From: Neurospora crassa OR74A
Lineage: Eukaryota; Ascomycota; Sordariomycetes; Sordariales; Sordariaceae
Assembly: GCF_000182925.2 (NCBI RefSeq)
Contig: NC_026505.1
Coordinates: 1,612,001-1,676,000 of the forward strand
DNA length: 64,000 nt
Direction: 5' to 3'
Made by a program: the position numbers and the translations under genes. Positions 31,099 to 43,893 of this stretch are shown piece after piece (positions within the stretch are counted from its first letter, which is position 1; each line of letters opens with the position of its first letter). The notes beneath the pieces were generated by a model. That model was not told the DNA's origin. It made no database searches and worked only from the letters and a program-made list of their open reading frames with translations.

Positions 31099-32966
31099 AC
31101 GGCATAACGTTCAACCAGGCTTTGTTACCTCTTGCGACTCCAGCAATCCAAAGCTACAGTTTTCTTGGGCGACTCCAAGTTTTGCGACCGAGCAATTTTT
31201 TTAGGTAGCACGACACTACACAACAGGCCTGCTGGAGAGAGGGTCCGGTGTGAACTTGCGCGCGCAAGACCATGCGAGTCTCTCCAAACGTACCATTATG
31301 CCTAGGTGTGTATCTCCAGTTTGCGTTTCTTGCTTTCCATATCAAGATTCCATGATGACGCACGCGGGGCCATCAGATGTCTTTTTTCGCCTCTGGGTCC
31401 AACTCCCATGGGTGAAAAGGCAAACGCTGACAAACACCGCGTTCCAACAATCTTCTCAAACACTCTGAAATGTCTTGCATACCGGTTCCCGCTTATGTTA
31501 CGCATTTTTTTTGACGTACGTAGTTGTGCTGACTTCTGAGACCAGGAACTTCTTGGCGTCAATTGCATGGCATACTCATTCCGCTTTCGCCGTCGTCATG
31601 GTGATACAATCTTGGAAGACCATATATCCAAAAATCACGAAGCAAGGTGACAATTCTGGTGCGGTCAACTGGCCTTCATCGGCGGCCCTATAGCAGAAAC
31701 CACAACGATAACTTTGAATTGTTTGAAAAGGGTTCGGAGGAGGTTTTTTTGTACAGCGGAATAGAGGACGGAAAAAGAGGCAACGGAGTTCAGGAGTTCA
31801 AAAGGATTGGAAAAAGCCACTCCCAATATTTGCGAGGCTGGCAATTGTACATACTTACATATATTTGCATCTTGTCGGAGTCGAATGGAAGGCGGAGACG
31901 GGATCATCTGTCAATCGTATCCTGCTGACGGCCTGCAGCCCCCCAATGCAGATGTCGGATCATCACTATGCCAAGGAGGGTGGAGGAGGAAAACAGAGAA
32001 GAGGCGGATCAGGGGTCCAACAACCATTCAGAAGAGCTTGTACGCAGGCGGGGGTTAGGGTTTTAGCCTGTACTTGTATGTTGACTTGCGTTTCACCTTG
32101 TTCTCCTGGCTGGCTTTCTTCCTTCTTCGCGGTCGCCGGCGGTGTTTGTGACGATGCGGTGTGATGAGCTACACGTAGCGGTGCCGCTGTGGTCCAGCTC
32201 TCCAGCGCTGTTGCGGCCAAGCTGTGGAGAGCCATGCCAGTTGTCCCGTAGTGGCCCGCCACAAAAGTGGGTGATCGTATCTGGATACGGGCTTGAGACG
32301 GGGTGTGAGCCGGGCCGGGGAGGAATTGCTACAGCAACGGCCCCACCACCCAAGTGGAAGTAAACATGTGTGATGCCGGTTCCGTGGATTCAAAGATTCG
32401 AACGCTTTACCCACACCTCCACTGCTCCAACTGCCCACTACTGCAGTGCCACCCTGTATGTTGCATTCGCCAATTGTGAGGTCGGGAAAACAAGACATCC
32501 AATTGATCGATTGATCTTCGGCCAGCGATTGACGCCTTAAACGCCGCCGCCCATCCGCTCGCCCACCACCAGCTCGCCAATTACCTACGTCTACATGCGT
32601 GTGTATGTGTGTGTGCGTGTGTGGTATGCAGCTCGTTGAGACCCGGACCCCTTGACAGGTTGACATCGATTGACCCCTAACGGTCAGTCCTCTGCATTAC
32701 CGTTGCTGTCGCTGCTGCTGTCAGGTTCCTGGCGCTTTGCTCCTTCCAACCTTTCATTTACAACTTGGATTTCGACTTCGACTTCTCGTCGCAGCAGGCC
32801 GCGATAGTGGTGTGAATCGGGAAGGCCCAAACGGCCCTTTACGAGAGAAGTTTCCAAAGTCGAACCAGTTCACTTCACTTCACTTCACTATCCTTCCAAA
32901 CACCGTCGCCGCCGAGTTCGGAATGATCACGATAACCGCCTTTTACACCGCCAACAACCGCCCAAC
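31099..32966. other. Intergenic 1.9 kb
   Basis: Upstream region of the TinC-like gene. It has a short CACTT repeat near 32874-32888 and GT-rich sequence near 32600-32622. No gene or RNA recognised. Confidence 0.5.
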
Positions 32967-35900
32967 ATGATAATCTCAGACAACCTCCGCACGGCGTCCA
33001 TATACATCAACAACCAGCTGCTCTCGCGCGGCCTCCTCCGCGATGGCGACACCATCGACTTCGCCTACCCGGGCGACAACGATGACGAGCTGGCCCACAC
33101 AATGGGTCGTATAATGGGGGTAGTTAACGACCTGATCCTCCGGCGCGACGTACGTTTTTTTTTTTTTTTTTTTGTTTTTTTTTTTTTTTTCCTTTCTTAC
33201 CTTTCTCTTCCTTCTTCTTCTCCTCCTCCTTTCCTGTTCGCCCTCTTTTCTTTAGCTAACAAACCTGCCCTTCGCTGCAGCGCGACGCCGAAACCCGCGA
33301 ATCTCTCTCCCAAACCCTGCGCTCCCTACGCGCCGAGTCCCTCCGCCAAAGCACCGACATCGTCCGACTGTCCGACAAGCTGACCGATTCCGCGCGCAAG
33401 ACTGCCCTCGCCGAGCAAGAGACTGCGCATGCTCGCGCCCAATTAAAGGCTGCTGAGCAGACCGTCGCCCGTCTAAAAGAGGAGGCTGCCCGCCAGAAGA
33501 GCCTGGTCCAGCAAACGAGAAATGCGTGCGCGAATGAGATCAGGAAGCGGGATCGAATGATTGAGGGGCTGAAGAAGGCGGTGGCGGATGCGGGGAGGAC
33601 AAGGGGCACGGGCCATACCAGGGGGGCGTCGAGAGACGGTGGCATGGGTAGCGGGCTAGGAGGTGTGATGAGCATCGTGGTACAGGCGGGCGAGGAGTAT
33701 AATGCTGAGGCGGGCGGCAAGATGGGGGTTCCGCAGGGGATGACCGGGTCAGAAGGGTATGATCTCCGAATGGAGACGAACGGGTTCCTTGCGGAGCTGG
33801 CCAAGGGTCTCAGCGAAGAGAATGAGGTTCTACTTGGGCTGGTGAGGAGGACGGTAAAGAGGATGCAGGAGATGAGTGGATGGGATGTGGTTGCCAATGT
33901 TGTGGTGCATCAACAGCAACAACAGCAGCAGCAGCAGAAAGATGAGGGCGGGGATACGAATATGGAGGGCGGAGGCGAACTGAGAAAAGAGGAGGACGAA
34001 GGGGAAAAGCACGCTCTGGTGATTCCTACTAGCTGCGAGGAACTTCAGCGGGACCTGGAAAATGTGCTGGAGCATATGCGCATCATCTTGACGAACCCGT
34101 CGTTTGTCCCCATCGAGGAGGTGGTGGTGCGCGAGGACGAGATCCATCGGTTACGCGATGGCTGGGTCAAGATGGAGAGCCGATGGAAAGAGGCAGTTCA
34201 CTTGATCGATGGCTGGCGCAATAGGATGCAGGTTAGCGGTAAGGCCGTTAACGTGGAAGAACTCAAGATGGGTTTGCGACTTAGCCCGGTCAAGGTTAAG
34301 AACGTGGCAGAGACTGCGCATGGGTTGCAGCTGGAGATGCCCAGTGTTAGGGAAGAGGAGGATGCGGAGGAGCAGGCGGATCGCGAAGATATCGAGCGGT
34401 ATCTTGAGAAGGAGAAGGCCGATGCTGCTACCGCCGCCGCTGCCGCTGCCTCTATGAATGCCTCTATCCCAAGATCTCGAGATAGCTCACTCCATCTTGT
34501 GCCGGCACCACTGGGAGGTGTGCCTGACGATCCCATGGACGAGGACAGCGAGCAATCGAGCATCTTCGAGGACGACGATATTGATCTGGACGACTTGGAG
34601 GATGATGATGAGGAGCCCAATGTGGAGGTTCTTGGGCACTCCTTAATGTTGAGTTCACCGCCGCTTCCTGTGCCACCGCAACTCAGTCCGCTCAAGGATT
34701 CGCCTGCGGCAGGTAACAGGGGTGGTTTTGGACAGCCTAACTTGCGTCGAGGAGGCGGAGACTACACCAACGATCTACGAGCAGTCGAAGTAGGCCCTCC
34801 TGTACCACCACACGCCGACAGACCGCAGCAGACGAAGAAGTCCATCCGGCCGGTGCGACAAGAAGATGATGATGCTTCAGTTTCTGAAAGGGAACCGTCA
34901 CGTCCATCTACTGCGCCATCTGCTACATCTCCCGGTAGCATCAAGCTGGTCAAGGCAGAGGCATACGGACCCAAAGCGGCAAGTGCAGCGAGGAAGCGGC
35001 CAGGGACAGCCACAACGGTTCCGACAGGCCCCACTACTAGGACGCGGTCACGTACACGTACGGCTGAGTCGGATCGTGAAGCTCCTGCTCCTGCTGCACC
35101 TGTGACCAGATCACGAGCCCGTGAGGAAGCTGCTACATCTGGTGGGACGGGACGAACACAGACAACAGCCGCGAGAAAAGCGGCCGCCGATAGGTCTAAA
35201 CCACCCATCACACGTGCTGCACCCTTCAGTACGGCACCAGGAGCAAGAAGCAAGAGCCAAACCCGATCACTCACATCATCCGGTAAAAGTAAGGAGACCG
35301 AGAGCAAGACGGGCCCCAAGTTTGCCCCAGGTCATAGGCGAACCAACTCAGAGAAGACGACCTATTCCAACGCCAGCGGCCCTGGCACTCCCGGAAGGGA
35401 AAGGGAGGTAGCAGGCAGTAACTCCCGTCCTACCACCTCCAGCGGGCTTACCAAAACAAGGGAAGCCACACTTCTTGCCCAATCACCCAAGCTCGCACCA
35501 TCACCCAGGTTTACCAAGGGCCTAGCCACCGCCAACAACAGCGAGAACGGCAGCTCAACCGATAGCGCGAACCGCAGCGGCGGCGGTGCCATCTCCCAAT
35601 CTCCTATCATCCCCAACCGCTCGCCCAAGCGAACCGGCAACTCGCGTCTCCCACTGCCTCGGACAGGGCTCGTTAATACCGCTGCCCTCCAGGCACAGCA
35701 GAGCCCACTCAACGTGGCAGCCATCGCCGCAAAGCTAGCCGCTTCTGAACGAGAGGCTGACGCGGCTCGGGTGAGGGCCAAGCTGAAGGCCATGAAGAGG
35801 TCAAAACAGGAGAGCGTGGGTCCCTCTCAGTCTCAACGGTCCGCCAATGGCGCCAGCCAGAGACAAAGCAAGAACCAAAGCCAAGGCCAAAGCCAAAGCC

Positions 35901-36388
35901 AAAACCAAGACCAAAACCAAAACGAGACGCAGTCCAAAGACAACCAAAACACCAACAACAACGGCCGCGCCACCCCCATGGACTGCGACGACAATGATGA
36001 AAACGAACTTATCATTGAACGCCGCCGCGCCGGCACACCCCGAGGCAGACAAGACAAAACCCCTAAAACAGCCAGCAGAGCGGCCCGCGAACAGGAGGCG
36101 GAGCTCTTCGACTTTGAACAAGAAGATGAAGAAGTCGATGAGCTCGCCGGACCGGAAAACCATCACTACAGCATGGGAATGGGTATGGAAAAGTTACATG
36201 TGCAGAAGAGAAAGAGAGAGAAGATGAGGACGAGCAGGACGGCCAGCAGGAGGAGGAGTACTCTGAACCCGTGGGAGCTGCAGAGTCTGCTTCAGGGGAG
36301 TGTCAATGTGCCTCCCTTGATGCCCCCGCCGCCGAATCCAATGACAGCTGGGATGGGGATGGCTGCTGATGTTGGGATGGAAGGTTAG
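32967..36388 (+). CDS. ADIP/TinC-like coiled-coil protein (NIMA-interacting type)
   Basis: About 1096 residues from exon 1 (32967-33149) and exon 2 (33281-36388). The intron 33150-33280 has GTACGT..TGCAG ends and a long interrupted T run. The N-terminus (SDNLRTASIYINNQLLSRGLL..IDFAYPG) followed by a coiled coil (RESLSQTLRSLRAESLRQSTDIVRL, ARAQLKAAEQTVARLKEEAARQ) is that of the afadin- and alpha-actinin-binding (ADIP) family, whose Aspergillus member TinC binds the mitotic kinase NIMA and acts at the spindle pole or in cell-cycle control. The middle has a Q9 run, an acidic stretch (EDDDIDLDDLEDDDEE) and long Ser/Thr/Arg/Pro-rich disorder. Near the end is a Ser-Gln/Asn-Gln repeat (QSQGQSQSQNQDQNQNE) and a basic KRKREKMRTSRTASRRRS segment. 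Function inferred from family. Confidence 0.82.
33155..33191 (+). repeat. Interrupted poly-T tract inside intron
   Basis: Two T runs of about 17-19 nt separated by a single G, lying just after the 5' splice site of the TinC-like gene's only intron. Confidence 0.9.
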
Positions 36389-37635
36389 ATTAGGCTGACA
36401 AGGCATGGATGGCCAAGAAAGGTCCAGGGGGGGTAGATGGTGTCATGGCATGGTTCCATGTTTTGCATTGATGCATAGTGTTGGTGTTTGTTTTGGTTAT
36501 TTTTGGTGTGCTGGCTGACCTGACTTGGGTGATTGGTTTGTAACGAAAACTCCGGTCTGGTGAATGATGGTTCTGCCGGGTCTATCCGGCTTTGAAGACG
36601 GCCGCCATTTTCATTTTGGTTTTTCCCGCTATGGTATAGGTAAAAGGTATCGTTTAGTTTACCTTTTGATGGCACGCGTGGGCTAATGATGATAATGACT
36701 TTTCTTTTCTGGATTCTGTCTGGTCTAATGTCTAAAATGGTTCACGCCCCTGCCCGGTTGATATGGATGGTTCGTGTAGACCATAAAAGAGCATGATTAT
36801 GCATATAGAAAAGGATGTATGGTTTTGGGATGTAAGGCTCGTCGCGCACTGTTTGCCTTGGCGGGATGGAGTGTTTGTAATATCTCTTAACAAAAACCCC
36901 CTACTATCTGGATATCTACCTATCATTGGCGTCCATGATCGACGACAATAGTCCACCTCCCAGATAGCAGCAGCATTATTGATTCTTATCTGACCAAGTG
37001 TGGCATTAGGGGCTCGAGTCCCGAACGCGTGGGCAGTAATCGCCTTTGCAATGCTACCTTCTTTGACTCATCTCGAATCTGTTCCGTAAAGCTCCGGTAA
37101 GATTGGTGATGGAAACGACTTTAATGTTGTCGGCGTTTGGAATCCGGGCAGATGATAGGAGGACGAGGACGGACCGTTAGATGCGGCGCTGCTGCGGGGT
37201 AAAGTCAATGACAAATGTGGGGTTGGTTTCCGTCGCCCGCCGTCTCCGAGAGGCCGATAGAGCTCCGGGGGGGCATTCCTCTTCGGGACCACTATCCTCC
37301 AAGGAGCAAGGTAGTTATCAACCTATACGGCGTCAGAAGTGCCTGTCTATAGCCTCTGTAAGTGCTCGTCCTGCAGGAACATCCAATTGCCTCTTCTTAC
37401 TCGCTCTTCACCTTGGACTTGATGACGATCACGACGTCGACGACACACTCACCCCTTCTTTTACAAGGCTAGGATTTAACTCACGATTGTTGTTTCCCCG
37501 TTAGTGATAGTGTGATACCGAAAGACTCTGGGTATAAAGAGAGAGCAAGAGACTGTTGTTGTATCACTCACTTCAGTTCCGCTTCACCATCCATCACATA
37601 AGCCCTCTCCCATCAGATACCCAAAAGACCTCATC
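36389..37635. other. Intergenic 1.25 kb
   Basis: 3' flank of the TinC-like gene and promoter of the oxoprolinase gene. A TATAAA at 37533-37538 lies about 100 bp before the oxoprolinase ATG. Confidence 0.5.
37533..37538 (+). promoter_or_regulatory. TATA box candidate of the 5-oxoprolinase gene
   Basis: TATAAA about 98 bp before the ATG, followed by a GA-rich stretch. Position fits a fungal core promoter with a leader of about 65 nt; transcription start is not known. Confidence 0.45.
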
Positions 37636-40600
37636 ATGGGCTCCTCACAAAAAGACCGCGGCGTACGCATCGCCATCGACAGGGGCGGCACCTTCACAGA
37701 CTGCGTCGGCAACTACAACGGCGAGGACATTGTCATCAAGCTTCTCTCCGTCGACCCAGCCAACTACGATGATGCGCCCCTCGAGGGTATCCGGCGCATC
37801 ATGTCGCACTTCCTCAAGAAAGAGATCCCCCGCGGGCAGCCACTAGACACAGCCAAGATCGATTCCATCCGTATGGGTACAACAGTTGCAACCAATGCTC
37901 TCCTGGAAAGAAAGGGCGAGAAGATCGCCATGGTGGTCACCAAGGGCTTCAAAGATTGTCTTGTTATCGGCAACCAGTCGAGACCCAAGATCTTCGACTT
38001 GGCGATTCGCAAGCCCGAGGTGCTGTACTCAACGGTTGTGGAAGTGGAGGAGCGTGTCACACTCGAAGACTACGCCGAAGATCCAGAACGCCATCTCACC
38101 AAGGTGGATGTCAAGGCCGGGACCACCGAAGCCAAGAACGCCGACCTTGTCATGGGTCTATCAGGAGAAGCCGTCCGGATTCTTCAGAGGCCAGAAAAGG
38201 AGACCATCCGCGCCAAGCTCCAGGAGATCTACGACAGTGGCATCAGGAGCATAGCCGTATGTCTGATGCACGCCTACACCTTTCCCGACCACGAGGCTCT
38301 CGTCGGCGAGGTCGCCCGCGAAATCGGCTTCACCCACATCTCCCTCAGCCACGAGCTCATGCCCATGATCAAGCTCGTCTCGCGCGCCACCTCGGTCTGC
38401 GCAGACGCCTACCTCACACCCGCCATCAAGAAGTACATCTCCGGCTTCCAAAAGGGCTTCGTCGGTGGTCTCGGAACCAAAGGTGTCAAGCAGTCAGAAG
38501 GTGCTGTAGGTGCTCGCTGCGAATTCATGCAGTCCGACGGCGGTCTCGTCGACGTCGACAAGTTCACCGGTCTCAAGGCCATCCTGTCCGGCCCCGCCGG
38601 CGGCGTGGTCGGCTACGCCATCACCTCGTACGACGAGAACACCAAGATCCCCGTCATCGGCTTCGACATGGGCGGCACCAGCACGGACGTGTCCCGCTAT
38701 GGCGAGGGCCGGTACGACCACACCTTTGAGACCACCACGGCTGGCGTAACCATCCAGTCGCCGCAGCTCGACATCAACACCGTCGCTGCCGGCGGTGGTT
38801 CTATCCTCTTCTTCCGCAACGGTCTGTTCGTTGTCGGCCCGGAGTCTGCTAGCGCTCACCCTGGTCCTGCGTGCTACCGCAAGGGTGGCCCGGCAACTGT
38901 TACCGATGCCAATTTGTTCCTGGGCAGACTGCTGCCTGAGTTCTTCCCCAAGATCTTCGGCAAGAACGAGGATGAGGGTTTGGACCCGGAGGCTAGTAGG
39001 ATCAAGATCCAGGAACTGGCGGACCAGATTAAGGCCGAGACGGGCAAGGAAATGGATCTTGACGAGGTTGCGTACGGCTTCCTGACTGTGGCTAATGAGG
39101 CCATGACTAGGCCCATCAGGAGCATCACTGAGGCCAAGGGTCACGATACTTCCAAGCACCGTCTTGCTACTTTTGGTGGTGCCGGTGGTCAGCATGCCGT
39201 TGCTATCGCCGAGTCTTTGGGCATCAAGCAGATCCTCATCCACCGTTACTCCTCCGTCTTGTCGGCCTACGGCATGGCTTTGGCTGATGTGGTTGATGAG
39301 CGCCAGGAGCCTGACTCTTCCGTCTGGAAGGCCGATGACCAGTCCGTCATCCAGGGGCTCAAGGATAAGATGGAAGCTCTCAAGGAAAAGTCCCGCCAGG
39401 CGCTACGTGACCAAGGGTTTGAGGACGACCAGATCGTGTTCGAGGAGTACCTCAACATGCGCTACCGCGGAACCGAGTCGACGCTGATGATCATCAAGCC
39501 CACTGCCGAGGAAGCCGAGAAGCACTACAACGGCAACGAATGGGACTTTGCCAGCGCGTTTGTGCGCCACCACAGATACGAGTTCGGCTTCACGCTGGAG
39601 GAGCGCGACATTGTTATTGATGATGTCCGTGTCAGAGGCATTGGCAAGAGCTTCCGGTATGAGGAGAAGAGTGTCGATGAGCAGCTCAAGACGATTCAGA
39701 AGAAGGACGTGGATGTCAAGAACACGCACAGCACTGCCAAGGTGTACTTTGAGAATGGACGGATGGATACGCCCATCTACAAGCTCGGTGATCTCAGCGT
39801 GGGCACTGTGATCAAGGGCCCGGCCATGCTGGCTGATGGAACACAGACGATCGTGGTCACACCCAAGAGCACCGCCCTGGTGCTGGAGACCCACGTTGTG
39901 GTTGACATAGAGGAGACGGATAAGAACAAGGATCAGAAGGGAGATGGCGAGCGCGAGGTTGATCCCATCATGCTTAGTATCTTTGGCCACAGGTTCATGG
40001 CTATTGCTGAGCAGATGGGTATGGCTCTGCAGAAGACCAGTGTCAGCACAAACGTCAAGGAGCGTCTCGACTTTTCGTGCGCCATCTTTGATGCCAACGG
40101 GGGTCTAGTTGCCAACGCCCCTCATCTGCCTGTCCACTTGGGTGAATATCCCCGATTCCTCAACGCATGTTTCTTAGCTGATGATTTCTAGGCTCCATGT
40201 CCACCTGCGTTCGCCGTCAAGCAGAGATCTGGAAGGGTAAGCTGCGCAAGGGCGATGTTCTTATGACCAACCACCCCTCGTATGGCGGTACTCACCTTCC
40301 CGACGTCACCCTGATCATGCCTGCCTTCAACGAAGCTGGCGACAAGATTCTCTTTTATGCCGCCTCCCGTGCTCACCACGCCGATATTGGCGGTATCACC
40401 GCCGGCAGCATGCCTCCCCACTCCCGCGAGCTCTACCAGGAGGGCGCTGCCGTCAAGAGCGAGAAGCTGGTCTCGGAGGGCAAGTTCAACGAAGACCGCG
40501 TCATCGAGCTCTTCCACAAGGAGCCCGCCCAGTACCCCGGCTGCAGCGGCACCCGCTGCCTCGCCGACAACATGAGTGACCTGCGCGCCCAAGTGTCCGC

Positions 40601-41813
40601 CAATCAAAAGGGCATCTCCCTCATCGAGACCCTGATCGCCGAATACGGCGAAGACACGGTGCAATTCTACATGGTGGCCATCCAAAACAACGCCGAGCAA
40701 CAAGTCCGCAACCTCCTGCGCACCGTCCACAAGCGCTTCCAAGGCCGCGATCTCTCCGCCATCGACTACATGGACGACGGCAGCCCGATCCAGCTCAAGG
40801 TGACCATCGACCCGGAAGCAGGCGAAGCCGTCTTCGACTTTGCCGGCACCGGCCCCGAAGTGTACGCCAACATCAACGCGCCCGAAGCCATCTCCTACTC
40901 GGCCATCATCTACACCCTCCGCTGCATGATCTCGGAGGACATCCCGCTGAACCAGGGCTGTCTGAAGCCCGTAACCGTCAAGATCCCGCCCAAGTCTCTC
41001 TTGTCCCCTTCCGACAATGCCGCCGTCGTGGGCGGCAACGTGCTCACCTCGCAGCGCATCACGGACGTCATCTTCAAGGCATTCCAGGCGTGCGCCGCCT
41101 CGCAAGGGTGCTGCAACAACCTCACTTTTGGCTTTGGCGGCAACGTCGCGGGCGAGAAGGAAGTGAAAGGATTTGGATACTACGAGACCATTGCCGGTGG
41201 CTCGGGTGCCGGCCCGACATGGGAGGGAACGGATGGTGTGCATGTGCACATGACCAACACGCGAATCACGGACTCGGAGATTTTCGAACGTCGATACCCC
41301 GTTTTGCTGCGCGAGTTTTCCATCCGGAAAGGGTCGGGAGGTAAAGGTAAACACCGCGGTGGCGATGGCGTGGTGCGCGATATTGAGTTCCGACTGCCGC
41401 TGCAGGTCAGCATCCTTTCGGAACGAAGAGTGTACAGACCGTATGGTCTGGCGGGCGGCGAGGATGCGCAGTGCGGGTTGAATTTGTGGGTGAGGAAGGT
41501 GAAGAAGGCGCGGTGGGAGGATACGTTGCGCAAGATCCAGAATGGGGAGCAGGACCAGCAGCAGGAGGAGGAGGAGAAGAAGAAGAAGGAAGTGGGGGGT
41601 GAGGCCGAGGGTTATGAAGAGAGAGTGATCAATATGGGCGCGAAGAACAGTGCGCCGATGAAGGCGGGCGATAGGATCATTATTTGCACGCCTGGTGGTG
41701 GTGGCTGGGGAAAGAGTGGTGAGGAGAGGGAGTTGGATGAGACTCGGGATCCGATGGGCGCATGGAAGATGGGAAGTCATGCGGCGAGGATGGATATGGC
41801 GCTACAGGCTTGA
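37636..41813 (+). CDS. OXP1: 5-oxoprolinase, ATP-hydrolysing
   Basis: Cytosolic enzyme of the gamma-glutamyl cycle that opens 5-oxo-L-proline to glutamate with ATP. Exons 37636-40141 and 40192-41813 flank a 50-nt intron (GTGAAT..TTTCTAG) that joins PHLPVHLG to SMSTCVRRQA in phase. The product is 1375 residues, somewhat longer than the usual ~1290 because of a linker and a charged insert near the end (QDQQQEEEEKKKKEV). Domains in order: hydantoinase A N-terminal region (~8-220, IAIDRGGTFTDCVG), HydA ATPase core (~235-540, SGPAGGVVGYA, GFDMGGTSTDVSRYGEG), and hydantoinase B region from ~770 (VDPIMLSIFGHRF, NHPSYGGTHLPDVTLI, SRAHHADIGGITAGSMPP). It ends with KAGDRIIICTPGGGGWG. All landmarks are present. 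Confidence 0.96.
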
Positions 41814-42026
41814 ATTGGTGGTTGATGTTAGGGACCTGATGAGTGGTGAGGTGAAGCAGAAGAAGAAGAAAAAGAAGAACAAGGAGAAGTTGTAAGTGCT
41901 TAGCGGGAGTCTGTTGTATGTATCTTTCAAGTATGTATGTATAGCAAACGAATATGAACATAATATGTACCAACCCGTCCGGGACTTAAAGAATACAAAC
42001 GCCACCATCAACCAAGTCAAGACCCC

Positions 42027-43893
42027 TCAAAGCTTAAACCTGAACCCCTCAACATTGATGGCCCCGTCCACCCACTCTCCCCTCGCCAACCTCTTATTTT
42101 GCCTGCTCAGAATCATCCTCATCGCCGTCGCCGCACACACCGCAACAAACGCCGTAACACAGTTCACCACCATGGCCACCGTGTAATGCGGCGCCGCGCT
42201 ATTCGGATACAGATAGCTAGCGTAGATACTACTGAAGCTACCGACCGCATTGATAAAGGCCAGTGCCGCCGCTCTCTTCGCCGGCGGTCTGGGCATGGTA
42301 TTCGAGACCCACGATATGGCCACCACGAAGCTGGAGTAGACCGAAGGGACCATGAGCATCATGCTCAGATAGCGGGGGGCAACGTGCGTCGTTGTCGCGG
42401 CGATGATGTACGCCACAATGGCGACGCACATGGGGACGGCAATGTGGAAGTATCGCTCGCCCGTCTTGTCGGCGTGCCAGGCGTTGGCGAAGGTGACAAT
42501 GACAGCCAAAACGTAGGGCGGCGCGGTGAGCAGGAGCGAGTGAATCCTGCTGTAGCCGAGGGTTTGGACGACGGTGGGGAAGAAGTTGGTGACGGTGCCG
42601 GAGGCGACGATGCAGAAGAGGAGGACCATCTATTCGTCGTCCATGTTAGTTCCTTACCAGAAATAGGGGCGAAGCACGGGGGAGAACACTAACCAAAACA
42701 TAGGTCCTGAAATCCGTAAACGCCATCTTAGCCCCCTGCCAAAAAGTCTGCTTCTCTCCTCCCACCCAATCATCCACGCCCACATCCTCTTCTAACCGCC
42801 AAACCGCCAGCGACTTCTCTTCCTCGGTCAACCAGCTCGTCGTCCTGGGGAAATTCGGCAGCACAAAGAAACACGCAAAAGCGACGAATATGGTCGCCGA
42901 TCCCTCGAGGATGAACAGCCACTGCCAGGCATGAAACCCCCTTGCTCCATCCAATCCGGATACCACGCCCGCTGTGATCAGACCGGAAAAGGCACCTGAT
43001 AAGAGGGAGCCCGAGTATAGGATGGCGGTGCGCAAGCCGAGTTCGGAACGCGTGTACCAGCAAGAGAGGTAGTACAGACAACCCGGGAAATAGGCGGCTT
43101 CGACGAAGCCGAGGAGGAAACGGACGACGTAAAGGCCGGTGACGGAGGTGCAGGCGGAGGTGGCGGCGGAGATGGTGCCCCAGACTATCATCTGTTGAGT
43201 AAGTTAGTCAGGAGAGTCATGGAGGAGGATACAAGGATGGTAAAAAGGATGAAGTGAAGAGGGGAAAGGAAGGAAGGAAGAAGTGACCTACGCAACAAGG
43301 AAGATAAATGGCCGGTTTTCCAAACTTGTTAAGGAACAAGTTGGATGGGAGTTGCATCAGGAGGTAGCCGACAAAGAGGATGCTGACGGAGGTTTGGTAC
43401 TGGACGGAGGAAAGGTTGAGGTCGCGCTCGAGGTTGGCGAGTTTGGCCGCAGCGATGTTATTTCTGTTGTGTGGTGTATGTGTCAGTAAGTGACTGTTTT
43501 CTTTTTCCATCCAGTCCTTCCCATGGCATATCTCCAATCCCCCTTTCTCTCCCGGATCACCCATCAATCTAGGTAACGAATGTAAATCCAAAAAAAAAAA
43601 AAAATTTTAACTTACCGATCAATATAGTTCAAGAAATACATAATCAAAACAGCCGGCATCAACCTCCAGTCAATCTTTCTCTTCAGCTTCTTCTCCAGGT
43701 CCTGGCGCTCTGCTGGACTCAGGGCTGCAATCCAAGACGGTGGCCGAAGGGCATTGTTATGATCAGGGTGATGATGAGAGGAAGGACTTTCGGTAAGTTC
43801 AATGTTCTGGACGTCCACGACCTTGGTACAGTCGCCGTGTGATTTTGTTGTTGCAGACATGTCAATCTTGGGATACACTGTTGGCTTTGTCAT
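42027..43893 (-). CDS. MFS transporter, anion:cation symporter (Dal5/Tna1-like) family
   Basis: Plasma-membrane uptake permease of the family that moves allantoate, nicotinate, pantothenate and similar organic anions with protons. Four exons: 43616-43893, 43292-43463, 42694-43191 and 42027-42629; introns 43464-43615, 43192-43291 and 42630-42693 all have GT..AG ends and consistent phases. The product is 516 residues with a hydrophilic N-terminus, then WRLMPAVLIMYFLNYIDRNNIAAAKL (the TM1 signature of the family), LLMQLPSNLFLNKFGKP in TM2 and the following loop, RFLLGFVEAAYFPGCLYYLSCWY in TM4-5, and a charged central loop. Roughly twelve hydrophobic spans are present. It lies tail to tail with the 5-oxoprolinase gene, 213 bp apart. 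Substrate unknown; a link to oxoproline or glutamyl compounds is only a guess from position. Confidence 0.92.
43590..43604 (+). repeat. Poly-A run (poly-T on the gene strand) in MFS intron 1
   Basis: A short A run just beyond the first 5' splice site of the transporter gene, so T-rich in its intron. Similar in setting to the T tract of the TinC-like gene. Confidence 0.8.

Noticed and set aside
40188-41780. 530-codon open frame on the minus strand
   Set aside because: Antisense shadow of the second exon of 5-oxoprolinase, with no domain of its own.
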